Positions 53,805-62,048 of a DNA stretch of 64,000 bases are shown here, one piece after another; the first letter of the stretch is position 1; every line of letters starts with the position of its first letter. Both the position numbers and the translations under genes were made by a program. The notes under the pieces were generated by a model. That model saw only the letters and a program-made list of their open reading frames with translations, searched no databases and was not told the DNA's origin. The stretch lies in assembly GCF_910580175.1 (NCBI RefSeq), contig NZ_CAJTXD010000002.1, positions 62,001 to 126,000 on the forward strand, written 5' to 3'. The stretch is from an uncultured Alistipes sp. (GTDB lineage: Bacteria; Bacteroidota; Bacteroidia; Bacteroidales; Rikenellaceae).

Positions 53805-54845
53805 ATGGCTCCCGTCTTGCTGGAATGGTATGCCCGCCACGGCCGCGATCTGCCGTGGCGCCGTACGCGCGATCCTTATTGCATCTGGCTCTCCGAGGTC
53901 ATCTTGCAGCAGACCCGCGTGGCGCAGGGCACGGAATATTATCTGCGCTTCCTGGCCCGCTTTCCGGATGTCGGGGCTTTGGCCGCAGCGGAGGAAGACG
54001 AGGTGCTCAAACTCTGGCAGGGGCTGGGCTATTACAGCCGGGCGCGCAACCTCCATGCGGCGGCCAAGATCGTTGCAGAACGGTTCGACGGGCATTTCCC
54101 GGAGCGGTTCGCCGAGGTGCGGGCCTTGCCCGGCGTGGGCGACTATACGGCTGCGGCGATCTGTTCGGCGGCCTACGATGCCCCTTGCGCTGCGGTCGAC
54201 GGCAATGTCTACCGGGTGCTGTCGCGTCTTTTCGACTTGGATACGCCTATCGATACGGCGGCGGGCCGCAAGGCGTTCGCTTCGTTGGCGCAAATACAGC
54301 TCGATCGTGCGCAGCCCGGGCGTTACAACCAGGCGATCATGGACTTCGGTGCCTTGCAGTGTACGCCCAAGAGTCCCCGTTGCAGCGAATGCCCCTTTGC
54401 GGAGCGTTGCCTGGCGCTGGCCGCAGGTACGGTGGCCCGGCGTCCTGTCAAGCAGGGCAAGACGCACGTGAGCGACCGTTGGTTCAATTATCTGCATATC
54501 GTCTGCGGCGACCGTACGTTGTTGTGCCGGCGCGAGACGCATGACATCTGGCAGGGTTTGTACGAATTTCCGATGATCGAGACCGACGGCCCGACCGATT
54601 TCGCGACCCTCGCGGCCGCGCCCCGTTTCCGTATGTTGACCGGCGATGCGCCGTGGCACCTCGTGCGAAGCGTCGACATGCCGCGCCACCAGCTGTCGCA
54701 CCGGACGATCCATGCCGCGATCCACCGCATCGAAACGCCTCGGCTGACGCCTGCCGCCGAATCTCTGGCTGTCGAGACCGCCGCTCTGGGCGATCATGCT
54801 GTACCGCGGTTGCTGGAGCGTTATTTGACCAAGTACCAGATGTAG
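53805..54845 (+). CDS. mutY: A/G-specific adenine DNA glycosylase
   Basis: A 346-aa MutY that removes adenine mispaired with 8-oxoguanine. The N-terminus has WLSEVILQQTRV with the catalytic Glu, the helix-hairpin-helix LPGVGDYTAAAI (about 108), and VDGNVYRVLSR with the catalytic Asp (about 131). An iron-sulfur cluster loop has Cys186, Cys193, Cys196 and Cys202 in the standard spacing. A C-terminal NUDIX-like domain (about 225-340, DIWQGLYEFPMIE) recognises 8-oxoG. Its last 25 bp overlap the convergent exchanger gene. Confidence 0.94.
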   Translation: MAPVLLEWYARHGRDLPWRRTRDPYCIWLSEVILQQTRVAQGTEYYLRFLARFPDVGALAAAEEDEVLKLWQGLGYYSRARNLHAAAKIVAERFDGHFPERFAEVRALPGVGDYTAAAICSAAYDAPCAAVDGNVYRVLSRLFDLDTPIDTAAGRKAFASLAQIQLDRAQPGRYNQAIMDFGALQCTPKSPRCSECPFAERCLALAAGTVARRPVKQGKTHVSDRWFNYLHIVCGDRTLLCRRETHDIWQGLYEFPMIETDGPTDFATLAAAPRFRMLTGDAPWHLVRSVDMPRHQLSHRTIHAAIHRIETPRLTPAAESLAVETAALGDHAVPRLLERYLTKYQM

Positions 54846-55798
54846 GCGATGTAGAGCGCCAGGAAGATCGCCCCTTCCCAGCGGTCGATGCTGCGCCGGC
54901 GGAACGTGAACGCTGCGATGAAAAGCAGCAGCGAGCTGAGCACCACCATACCCAGGTCGAGCGTTGTGATGCCGCCCATGGCGAGCGGATGGATCGTGGC
55001 GCTGACACCCAGGATCAGCAGGATGTTGGCTACGTTCGATCCCAGTACATTGCCCAGGGCCATGCCGGCTTTGCCTTTCGCCATCGATACGACCGACGAT
55101 GCCAGTTCCGGCAGCGACGTGCCGCCCGCCACCAGCGTGATGGCGATGACCGATTCGCTCACGCCCAGCTTGCGGGCGATGACCGTGGCATGATGTAAGA
55201 ATAGTTCGCCGCCGAATACCAGACCGGCCAGCCCTCCGACGATCATCGCGGCGGTCAGCCAGATCGATTTGCGAGTGCCCGTGTCTGCCGATGTTTCCGA
55301 GTCGTGGCCGGCATGCGTCGGTGTCTCTTTGTCGCGGCCGGCTGTGCGGATCGTGTACCCCATCAAGGCTGCGTACAGCAGGAGCATTGCGATTCCGTCG
55401 CCGCGGCCGATGCGATCCGCCGCGCCCAGGTGCAGCAGTTTGTCCGATGCGAGGACGAAGAGCAGCACCGATGCCCCCAGCCCGAACGGAATGTCGCGCC
55501 GGATGTTGCCGTCGGAGAGCGCCAGCGGGCGGATCAGGGCGCAGATTCCCAGGATCACGAAGACGTTGAAAAGATTCGATCCCACCACGTTGCCCACGGC
55601 GATGTCGCTGTTGTGCGCTATGGCCGAGAGCACGGAGACGACCAGTTCGGGCGTCGAGGTGCCGATGGCGATTACCGTCAGGCCGACGATGAACTCCGGA
55701 ACCCGGAAGCGTTGGGCCAGTGCCGCGGCGCCGTCGGTCAGCAAGTTGGCCCCGGCGAGAATCAGCCCGAGGCCGGCAAGAAGCAATAAGATATTCAT
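54821..55798 (-). CDS. CaCA-family Na+/Ca2+ exchanger-like transporter (YrbG type)
   Basis: A 325-aa inner-membrane protein with ten or eleven helices and both alpha repeats: VIAIGTSTPELVVSVLSAIAH (about 43-63) and LVAGGTSLPELASSVVSMAKG (about 222-242). A hydrophilic loop lies between the halves (about 150-180). It exchanges Ca2+ for Na+ or H+. The 3' end overlaps mutY by 25 bp on the opposite strand. It starts 15 bp after the ZIP gene stop on the same strand and is likely co-transcribed with it. Confidence 0.9.
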   Translation of the reverse strand: MNILLLLAGLGLILAGANLLTDGAAALAQRFRVPEFIVGLTVIAIGTSTPELVVSVLSAIAHNSDIAVGNVVGSNLFNVFVILGICALIRPLALSDGNIRRDIPFGLGASVLLFVLASDKLLHLGAADRIGRGDGIAMLLLYAALMGYTIRTAGRDKETPTHAGHDSETSADTGTRKSIWLTAAMIVGGLAGLVFGGELFLHHATVIARKLGVSESVIAITLVAGGTSLPELASSVVSMAKGKAGMALGNVLGSNVANILLILGVSATIHPLAMGGITTLDLGMVVLSSLLLFIAAFTFRRRSIDRWEGAIFLALYIAYIWYLVK

Positions 55799-55813
55799 TC
55801 CTGATCAAGCGGT

Positions 55814-56617
55814 TTATTTTGCAAGCATCAATAAGCTGACGGCCATCAACGCCATGCCGGACACTACGCCGTAGATCGACACGTGGGCATGGCCGTATTC
55901 GCGGGCCGCGGGGAGCAGTTCGTCGATGGAGATGAAGACCATGATCCCCGCCACTCCGGCGAGCAGGCACCCCATCAGGGTCGGCGACATGAACGGCATC
56001 AGCACCGCCCAGGCCAGCAGCGCCCCGACCGGCTCGGCCAGTCCCGAGAGCACCGAGAGACGGAACGCCCGTTTCCGGTCGCCCGTGGCATAGAAGATCG
56101 GCACCGAGACGGCGATACCCTCCGGTATGTTGTGTATGGCGATCGCCACCGCGATGGCTATGCCCAGCGTACGGTCGTCGACGGCTGTGGCGAACGTGGC
56201 GATGCCTTCCGGAAAATTGTGTATGCCGATGGCCAGGGCGGTCAGCAGTCCCATGCGCATGAGCTTGGGATTGTGGGGCCGGGCTTTCATCTCTTCGACT
56301 CTGTGTGCTTCGTGGGGGTTTTCGACCGACGGCACCAGCCGGTCGATGATGCCGATGAGCAGGATGCCGGCAAAAAAGCAGACCGCCGTAAAGGTCATGC
56401 CCAGCCGTTCGCCCCACGCCGACGCAAGTGCGATGCCGGCCTGGCGGAACAGTTCGACGAACGAGACATAGATCATCACGCCGCCGGACAGCCCCAGCGA
56501 GAACGACAGCAGCCGTTTGTTGGTGCTGCGGGCGAAAAAGGCGATGGCACTGCCGATGCCGGTTGCCAGACCGGCCCCGCAGGTCAGAAGAAAGGGTATG
56601 AGAACATTCGAAGTCAT
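55814..56617 (-). CDS. ZIP-family metal transporter
   Basis: A 267-aa inner-membrane protein of the ZupT type with eight helices. The metal-site motifs are both present: GIHNFPEGIATF and AIHNIPEGIAV, in helices 4 and 5. The loop after helix 3 has a modest His content (ENPHEAHRVEE). It would import Zn2+ and perhaps other divalent metals. The ATG at 56617 (MTSNVLIPF) is chosen; the frame open further upstream runs into a dispersed repeat. It is first of a two-gene unit with the CaCA exchanger. Confidence 0.9.
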   Translation of the reverse strand: MTSNVLIPFLLTCGAGLATGIGSAIAFFARSTNKRLLSFSLGLSGGVMIYVSFVELFRQAGIALASAWGERLGMTFTAVCFFAGILLIGIIDRLVPSVENPHEAHRVEEMKARPHNPKLMRMGLLTALAIGIHNFPEGIATFATAVDDRTLGIAIAVAIAIHNIPEGIAVSVPIFYATGDRKRAFRLSVLSGLAEPVGALLAWAVLMPFMSPTLMGCLLAGVAGIMVFISIDELLPAAREYGHAHVSIYGVVSGMALMAVSLLMLAK

Positions 56618-56687
56618 TGCGAAACATGGTGCAGGGACGGTGCCGGCCGTGTGCGTTCGAGCATGGCTGAAACGAAGATTGTTTGTT

Positions 56688-56830
56688 GCAAAGATAGTGC
56701 AAGGCGAGTGCAAAAGCAAACTTGTTTGCTTTTGCCGAGCCGCAGCCGATTTTCTGAAAAGATAGTGCAAGCCGAGAACGAAAGCAAACTTGTTTGCGTT
56801 TTGCCGAGGCGCTGCCTATCTAAACCGAAG
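56688..56830. repeat. Two tandem copies of the dispersed intergenic repeat
   Basis: Copy A (about 56688-56757) and copy B (about 56757-56830) share AAGATAGTGCAAG.CGAG, then AAAGCAAACTTGTTTGC with a perfect palindrome GCAAACTTGTTTGC, then TTTTGCCGAG and a GC-rich tail. A truncated third start, AAAGTGCAAGGTACGGCA, follows at 56843. They resemble the element at 22015-22092. Confidence 0.75.
56689..56720 (-). promoter_or_regulatory. Promoter of the ZIP/CaCA unit, supplied by the repeat
   Basis: On the minus strand TTTG (56717-56720), a 20-bp spacer and TATCTTTG (56689-56696) match the consensus exactly. Both elements lie in repeat copy A, so the repeat itself carries the promoter. Confidence 0.7.
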
Positions 56831-56925
56831 TGCTGCTTCGGTAAAGTGCAAGGTACGGCAATTCGGAATCCGAATGGTCCCGGCTTGCCGCTCCGGCCCG
56901 GAGGGGGCGGCTTTCTTCGTCGGAT

Positions 56926-56957
56926 TTTGGCATTGCGCTTTCCGTGCATTATCTTTG
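56926..56957 (+). promoter_or_regulatory. Promoter of the AlkD-like gene
   Basis: TTTG (56926-56929), a 20-bp spacer and TATCTTTG (56950-56957) match the consensus exactly, 26 bp before the ATG at 56984. Confidence 0.75.
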
Positions 56958-56983
56958 ATGCCGTAATCTTGATTTTTCCCGCC

Positions 56984-57676
56984 ATGACTTTGCGCGAACA
57001 GCTTTTCGAACTTGCCGACCCGCGTTACCGCGATTTCAACGCTTCGCTCACGCCCGGCGCACCGCCCATGATCGGCGTGCGGCTGCCGCAGCTCCGGGCC
57101 ATCGCCCGCGAGATCGCCCGCGGCGACTGGCGTGCTTGGTTCGACGAGGCTCCCGGCGATTATTTCGAGGAGCGCATGTTGCAGGGGTTGGTCATCGGGT
57201 ATGCGAAGTGTCCGCCCGAGGAGAAGTTGCGTTATACGGCGCGCTTCGTCTCCACGATCGACAATTGGGCCGTGTGCGATTGCTGTTGTTGGCGTCTGCG
57301 GCCGGCCGAGCGCGAGCCGATGTGGCGCTTCATCCTGCCTTATTTCGACTCTGCCGCCGAATACGAGGTGCGTTTCGCCGTGGTTATGGCGCTTTCGAAT
57401 TTCATCGATGCCGAGCACATCGGTCGGTTGTTGGAGTTGTTCGGACGGGTGCGCCACCCGGGGTATTACGTCCGCATGGGCGTGGCGTGGGCCGTGTCGG
57501 TCTGCTACGTCAAGTTTCCCGACCTTACCGGCGAGTGGCTCCGCGGAGCTTGCCCGCTCGACGACTGGACGTTCAACAAGGCGTTGCAGAAGATCGTCGA
57601 GTCGCTTCGCGTGAGCGATGCCGACAAGGCCGCCGTGCGGGCTATGAAGCGGCGGCATGCGGTGCGTATAAAATAA
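56984..57676 (+). CDS. AlkD-like HEAT-repeat DNA alkylation repair protein
   Basis: A 230-aa all-helical protein of the AlkD/AlkC-like DNA glycosylase family, which removes cationic alkylated purines. The start at 56984 (MTLREQLFELADPRYRDF) fits the promoter; the open frame upstream does not. Recognisable elements are IGVRLPQLRAIAREIA (about 30), WFDEAPGDYFEERMLQG, DNWAVCDCCCW (about 92) and DWTFNKALQKIVESLRVS (about 195). The cluster of Cys residues (CDCCCW) is unusual in position and may be structural. Confidence 0.88.
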   Translation: MTLREQLFELADPRYRDFNASLTPGAPPMIGVRLPQLRAIAREIARGDWRAWFDEAPGDYFEERMLQGLVIGYAKCPPEEKLRYTARFVSTIDNWAVCDCCCWRLRPAEREPMWRFILPYFDSAAEYEVRFAVVMALSNFIDAEHIGRLLELFGRVRHPGYYVRMGVAWAVSVCYVKFPDLTGEWLRGACPLDDWTFNKALQKIVESLRVSDADKAAVRAMKRRHAVRIK

Positions 57677-57709
57677 CCGCTTCGGCAGATCATCTTGAGA
57701 AAAAAATGT

Positions 57710-57717
57710 TATATTTG
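57710..57717 (+). promoter_or_regulatory. -7 box for the mannosyl-phosphate gene pair
   Basis: TATATTTG lies 77 bp before the ATG at 57794. No clear -33 TTTG is present at 19-21 bp. Confidence 0.45.
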
Positions 57718-57793
57718 TAAACTGTTTAACAACATGTCGGATGCACTGTTCCTCAGCAGTCGCTGGGGCGGGACGTCCGGACGATTACCCTAA

Positions 57794-58528
57794 ATGTTTT
57801 TTGCCATGACACGTAAGCTCGTTATCATTCCCACATACAATGAAAAGGAGAATGTTTCGGCCATGATCGACAAGGTGTTCTCGCTGTCCGATACGTTCGA
57901 CCTGCTCATCATCGACGACGGTTCTCCCGACGGCACCGCCGCAATCGTCAAGCAGCGGCAGCAGGAGTTTCCCGAGCGGCTGCATCTGTTGGAGCGCAGC
58001 GGCAAGCTGGGTCTCGGCACAGCTTACCTTACCGGTTTCCGCTGGGGATTGGAGCACGGTTTCGAATTCATGTGCGAGATGGACTGCGACTTCTCCCACA
58101 ACCCCGACGACCTGGTGCGGTTGTTCGCCGCTGCGGCCGAGGGCAACGATGTCGTGGTCGGGTCGCGTTACGTCAAGGGTGTCAACGTGGTCAACTGGCC
58201 CATGTCGCGGTTGTTGATGTCGTTCTTCGCTTCGAAATATGTCCGTGTCGTTACCCGTATGCCGTTGCACGACGCTACTGCCGGGTTCGTTTGTTATTCG
58301 CGTCGGGCGTTGGAGACCATCGACTTGGATCGCATCAAGATGAAAGGCTACGGATTCCAGATCGAGATGAAGTATACGGCCTGGCGCCTGGGCATGAAGC
58401 TCGCCGAGGTGCCGATCGTCTTCGTCGACCGCCAGGAGGGCACCTCCAAGATGAGCGGCGGCATCTTCGGCGAAGCGTTCTTCGGCGTCTTGGGTTTGCC
58501 GTGGCGCAGAATCCGCAAACGCGCTTAA
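57794..58528 (+). CDS. Polyprenol monophosphomannose synthase-like GT2 glycosyltransferase
   Basis: A 244-aa GT2 enzyme of the DPM1/Ppm1 type without membrane domain. Signature segments are VIIPTYNEKENVSAMI (about 9-24), LIIDDGSPDGTAAIV (about 37-51, with the DD motif), EMDCDFSHNPDDL (about 95-107) and VGSRYVKGVNVVNWP (about 117-131). It transfers mannose from GDP-mannose to polyprenyl phosphate on the cytoplasmic face. A second in-frame ATG (57806) is an alternative start. It is followed after 5 bp by a GT87-like membrane enzyme that could use the lipid-linked sugar. Confidence 0.9.
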   Translation: MFFAMTRKLVIIPTYNEKENVSAMIDKVFSLSDTFDLLIIDDGSPDGTAAIVKQRQQEFPERLHLLERSGKLGLGTAYLTGFRWGLEHGFEFMCEMDCDFSHNPDDLVRLFAAAAEGNDVVVGSRYVKGVNVVNWPMSRLLMSFFASKYVRVVTRMPLHDATAGFVCYSRRALETIDLDRIKMKGYGFQIEMKYTAWRLGMKLAEVPIVFVDRQEGTSKMSGGIFGEAFFGVLGLPWRRIRKRA

Positions 58529-58533
58529 GGGAC

Positions 58534-59730
58534 ATGGCGTCGTTGTCCGATGTGCGGAGCGGATCGGCGGCTCGATCGTTCTGCCGGCGCGCGGGGGCGT
58601 TTTTTCTCAATCCCCGCAACCTCTACATGCTGGGTTTTTTGTTGGTGTTCGCCCTGACGTTCGCCGAGGCGGCCCGGGGGCGTCATCGCAATTTCATGAT
58701 CTTCGCCGAGTCGACCCGTCTTTTCTGGCAGCAGATCGTGCCCTACGGCGAGAGTTGGACGGCCGCCGCACCTGGATTGGATTACTTCCTCTACGGGCCG
58801 TTGTTCAATGTCTTGTTCGCGCCTTTCGCCTACCTGCCCGGTCTCGTGGGGCCGTTTGCTTGGAACCTCTTCAACTTTACCATGTGGTTCGCGGCGATCT
58901 TTACGCTTCCAGGACGCTTTACCCGCGAGGAGAAGTGCAAATCGTTCCTCTATACTTTCTTGATCCTCGCCTGCACGCAGTTGTCGTTCCAGTACAACGT
59001 CGCCGTCGGTTACATGTTCCTTTTCGCCTATTCGTTGCTCGAACGCGACAAGGGGTTCTGGGCCGTGCTGCTCATCATGATTTCCGGTTTCACGAAGATC
59101 TACGGCATCTTCCAGTTGGGGCTGCTCGTCTGCTACCCCCGTTTCTGGCGCAACATGGGCTACGCCCTCTTGATCGCCGCCGTACTGCTGCTTCTGCCTG
59201 CCCTCGGCACTTCGTTCGAGCGGTTGCCGGAGTGGTACGGCGAGTGGATCGGGGCGCTGGTTTCGCATAAGGATACCCGCACGTGGCAGAATGTTTTCTA
59301 TCTCCCGGCTCCGTTCGGACTGCTGGCTTGGCGCATGCAGGTGCAGCTCGGCGTGCTCGCCGCTTTGGCCGTCGGACTTTTCGCCCGGTGGCGGCAGTGG
59401 CACGACGAATATTTCCGCATCGGGGCCTTGGCTTGTCTGATGGGTTATGTGATTCTGTTCAGCAATTCGAGCGAAACCCACACCTATGTCATTTCGCTCA
59501 TCGGCTACCTGATGTGGTATTGGACCATGCGGCGTGCCGGGGCGCTCGTCATGGCCGACAAAGTGTTGTTTTGGGCCATCTTCGTCGTGGTCGTCGTCAT
59601 GCCCGTCGACGTGTTGTGTCCGCCTGCCGTGATGAAGGTTTTCTATTCCGTGAAGCTCAACCTTTGGCTGTTGCTCGCTATGTGGTCGAGGATGGTCTGG
59701 TCGACTTTCGTCCGTATTCCTGGTAAATGA
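58534..59730 (+). CDS. GT87/DUF2029-like polytopic glycosyltransferase
   Basis: A 398-aa protein with about ten membrane helices and an acidic-loop arrangement of the GT-C fold: LLVFALTFAEAARGRHRNFM at the N-terminus, YGPLFNVLFAPFAYLPG (about 89) and SNSSETHTYVISLIGYLMW (about 310). The ATG at 58534 follows the GT2 stop by 5 bp; the frame open upstream overlaps the GT2 gene and is not used. It probably transfers a sugar from a polyprenyl-phosphate donor outside the cytoplasm. Acceptor unknown. Confidence 0.75.
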   Translation: MASLSDVRSGSAARSFCRRAGAFFLNPRNLYMLGFLLVFALTFAEAARGRHRNFMIFAESTRLFWQQIVPYGESWTAAAPGLDYFLYGPLFNVLFAPFAYLPGLVGPFAWNLFNFTMWFAAIFTLPGRFTREEKCKSFLYTFLILACTQLSFQYNVAVGYMFLFAYSLLERDKGFWAVLLIMISGFTKIYGIFQLGLLVCYPRFWRNMGYALLIAAVLLLLPALGTSFERLPEWYGEWIGALVSHKDTRTWQNVFYLPAPFGLLAWRMQVQLGVLAALAVGLFARWRQWHDEYFRIGALACLMGYVILFSNSSETHTYVISLIGYLMWYWTMRRAGALVMADKVLFWAIFVVVVVMPVDVLCPPAVMKVFYSVKLNLWLLLAMWSRMVWSTFVRIPGK

Positions 59731-59759
59731 ACCGGCGGCCGAAACAAGAGTACTGAATG

Positions 59760-59798
59760 AAAAGCCGATGCGTATCCGGGTTGCGCATCGGCTTTTTT
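59760..59798. terminator. Bidirectional terminator between convergent glycosylation units
   Basis: Stem AAAAGCCGATGCG/CGCATCGGCTTTT with an 11-nt loop and T runs on both strands, between the GT87-like gene and gtrA. Confidence 0.85.
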
Positions 59799-59840
59799 TG
59801 AGTCCGGCCATGCTTTGGGCCGGTTGTCTTTTTCTGCCGT

Positions 59841-60209
59841 TCAGAAGTTGAAGAAGTAGTTCATGAAGAAGTTCCAGAACGTCACTACGCCCGTGGCGAT
59901 CAGTTTCGCCGCATAGAAATTCATCCGCAGCAGGCGGTGCAGCAGCCAGATCGTCAGCGTGTTGATTCCCAGTCCGATCAGTGCGATGCCCAGGAAGCGC
60001 AGATATTGGCCTGCGATGTCGGGGTCGTTGTTTTGGAACGTCCACACGCGGTTGAGAGCATAGTTGGTCGTTGCGGCGCAGAGAAATCCCAGTGAGTTGG
60101 CTGCGTATTTGTTCATGCGCAGCCATTCTTTGCAGAGGTAGGTCACGCCGAAGTCGACGAAGACTCCCGAGCCGCCTACGACGCAAAATTTGATGAGTTG
60201 TTGTATCAT
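59841..60209 (-). CDS. GtrA-family membrane protein
   Basis: A 122-aa protein with four membrane helices of the GtrA/DPMS-like flippase family: FCVVGGSGVFVDFGVTYL near the N-terminus, then NSLGFLCAATTNYALNRVWTF (about 38-58). It is thought to move polyprenyl-phosphate sugars across the membrane. The ATG overlaps the stop of the upstream GT39 gene (ATGA), so the two are coupled. It stops at 59841, close to the shared terminator. Confidence 0.9.
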   Translation of the reverse strand: MIQQLIKFCVVGGSGVFVDFGVTYLCKEWLRMNKYAANSLGFLCAATTNYALNRVWTFQNNDPDIAGQYLRFLGIALIGLGINTLTIWLLHRLLRMNFYAAKLIATGVVTFWNFFMNYFFNF

Positions 60210-61915
60210 GGTTTTTCTACTTTCGTGCGTTGCGGTTTCCCGTTGAACCAGTTCGCATACCCCTCCTGCCGTAGCGCGAAGCCCGCTTTGCAGCGCAGGC
60301 CCGCCAGCGTCTCCGGCACTCGGAATGCGACTTCCGCTGTCGTCTCGCTTCGGGGCGCCAAATTTTGTCGCATCTGCGTCGGGAATTCCGCAACCTCGTA
60401 GCGGCCGCTTTTCCACAACATGACCAAGCGGCAGCTGTCGCCGATTGCGATCGGGTAGTCGTAGGGGTTCGTCAGCCGCAGGTGCAGCCGCAGTTCTTCG
60501 CCCGGCGTCACTTGAGGGGGCAATCCTTCGAATGCGACTTCCACTAAACGTACCGGCCGCCATGCCGGATCGACGAACCACGTGAATTCGCGGCCGTTGG
60601 CCAGGGCGATGCTTCGCGTGTGCCGCACGGTGTCGCCCGGCGCGCGGCGCAGGGTTTCGATGAGCGTCTCCCGCCCTGCGAAATGCGAATCGTCGTCGCG
60701 GAACTGCCATTGGTGGGTGCGGTAGCGGATGTCCGGCTGGCAGTAGGCTTCGCCGCCCGTGTAGAACCGATATTTTGCCGCTTGGGAGTAGTTGCCGCAG
60801 AATACGACGGGACGTCCGGCAGCTTCCCGGGCGATCGCTTCGTAGCTTTCGGGATTGTCGAAGATTTCGAAGCGGATGCCCAGCGGGTTGAAGATCATTT
60901 CCAGCCGCACGAGCGTTACCAGCACCAGGGTTGCTGTGCCCGCCCGCATCACGTAGCGGCGGGTGCGGGGATGGCGGCGGGTATAATCGAAGAGTACGTA
61001 GACCAGTCCGAACACGGCCACGATTACCCATTGCGGCTGTACGTAGCCCCGGCAGGACGAAAGCAGGAAGAAGCCGATGAACGCCGGCGGGAAAAGTTTC
61101 AGCGCCCGGCCTGCGGCGTTTTCGGGGTGCGTCTTGCGCCATGCTTGGATGTAGAGCGGCACGTAGAGCGGGTTGAACACCGCCAGCATGTTGGCTGCGA
61201 AATCGGTGACGTAGCTCAGCCGGAACTGTGCGTTGCGGCCCGATAGATGGTAGGCCAGCGAGGCCCAGTCATGATGATATTGCCACAGCAGGTGCGGCAC
61301 CAGCAGCAGGGCTGCCACCGCACCGCCCAAGTAGAGGTCGGGCCGGCGCAGGAGCCGCGGATTGGCCGCCAGCGCGAAGATCAGCACCAGTACCCCGTGG
61401 TATTTGCTGTAAGCCATCGCCGCCATCGCCAACCCCATCCAGAGCCAGGCGCCGCGCCGACGTTCGGAAAACCATTTGAGCGTCAGCAGAAAGAGCGCCG
61501 AGGTCATCATCAGCGGCCCATCGGGCACGGCCAGGAAGCCGTAGAGCTGAAGCATCAGCGTGGCCGCCGTCAGCATGCCGAAAAGTGCGCCGTCGCGTGG
61601 CGTGGCATTTACCGGGCGGATCAGGCGCCACAATATGTAAAGATAGAGGGGTTGCAGCAGCGTGAAAAAGAATCTTACGCCCGCCTCTGCGGGCAGCAGG
61701 CTCTCGCCCAGCCGCACCAGCAGCGCCGTCAGGGGCGGATGGTCGAAATAGCCCCAGGCCAGCCGTTCGGCGAAAAGGTGGTAGTAGGCTTCGTCGTTGG
61801 CCAATTCGGTGGCGGCCGCCTGCACCAGATTGCACAGCCACCAGATGCCCAGCCACAGCGCTGCCATGCCGTCGGCCGAGAGCCGGAGCCTTGTCTTTTT
61901 CAGCAAGTTCTTCAT
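60206..61915 (-). CDS. GT39/ArnT-type polyprenyl-phosphate glycosyltransferase
   Basis: A 569-aa GT-C enzyme with about eleven helices. The ArnT/PMT-type catalytic loop is visible early: ELANDEAYYHLFAERLAWGYFDHPPLTALL (about 37-66, shared Asp/Glu in NDEAYY). A soluble C-terminal domain (about 390-569) follows with RYRTHQWQFRDDDSHFAG and a beta-sandwich near the end. The ATG at 61915 (MKNLLKKTRL) is preferred over a TTG 63 bp upstream. It would transfer mannose or a similar sugar from a lipid carrier to protein or glycan in the periplasm. GtrA is coupled to its end. Confidence 0.85.
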   Translation of the reverse strand: MKNLLKKTRLRLSADGMAALWLGIWWLCNLVQAAATELANDEAYYHLFAERLAWGYFDHPPLTALLVRLGESLLPAEAGVRFFFTLLQPLYLYILWRLIRPVNATPRDGALFGMLTAATLMLQLYGFLAVPDGPLMMTSALFLLTLKWFSERRRGAWLWMGLAMAAMAYSKYHGVLVLIFALAANPRLLRRPDLYLGGAVAALLLVPHLLWQYHHDWASLAYHLSGRNAQFRLSYVTDFAANMLAVFNPLYVPLYIQAWRKTHPENAAGRALKLFPPAFIGFFLLSSCRGYVQPQWVIVAVFGLVYVLFDYTRRHPRTRRYVMRAGTATLVLVTLVRLEMIFNPLGIRFEIFDNPESYEAIAREAAGRPVVFCGNYSQAAKYRFYTGGEAYCQPDIRYRTHQWQFRDDDSHFAGRETLIETLRRAPGDTVRHTRSIALANGREFTWFVDPAWRPVRLVEVAFEGLPPQVTPGEELRLHLRLTNPYDYPIAIGDSCRLVMLWKSGRYEVAEFPTQMRQNLAPRSETTAEVAFRVPETLAGLRCKAGFALRQEGYANWFNGKPQRTKVEKP

Positions 61916-61995
61916 TCGGAGGGCAAAATTAGCAATTTTATATGACAATTCGCGCGCATTTCTTTTTTTGCCTTTCAACTTTGCTTTTTATAGTG

Positions 61996-62003
61996 TATGT
62001 TTG
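61996..62003 (+). promoter_or_regulatory. -7 box for the DHA2-type MFS gene
   Basis: TATGTTTG, with TTTC at 61973-61976 as an imperfect -33 element 19 bp upstream, lies 45 bp before the ATG. A minus-strand TAATTTTG (61924-61931) in the same gap could serve the GT39 gene. Confidence 0.5.
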
Positions 62004-62048
62004 CATTTCGGTTCGGCGGTTCGGGCCGTTGTTTTCCGTGCAGCAGAG

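Noticed and set aside
52746..56702. 1318-codon open frame on the minus strand across asmA, mutY and the exchanger/ZIP genes
   Set aside because: It runs through four genes with clear family motifs in other frames, so it is a composition shadow.
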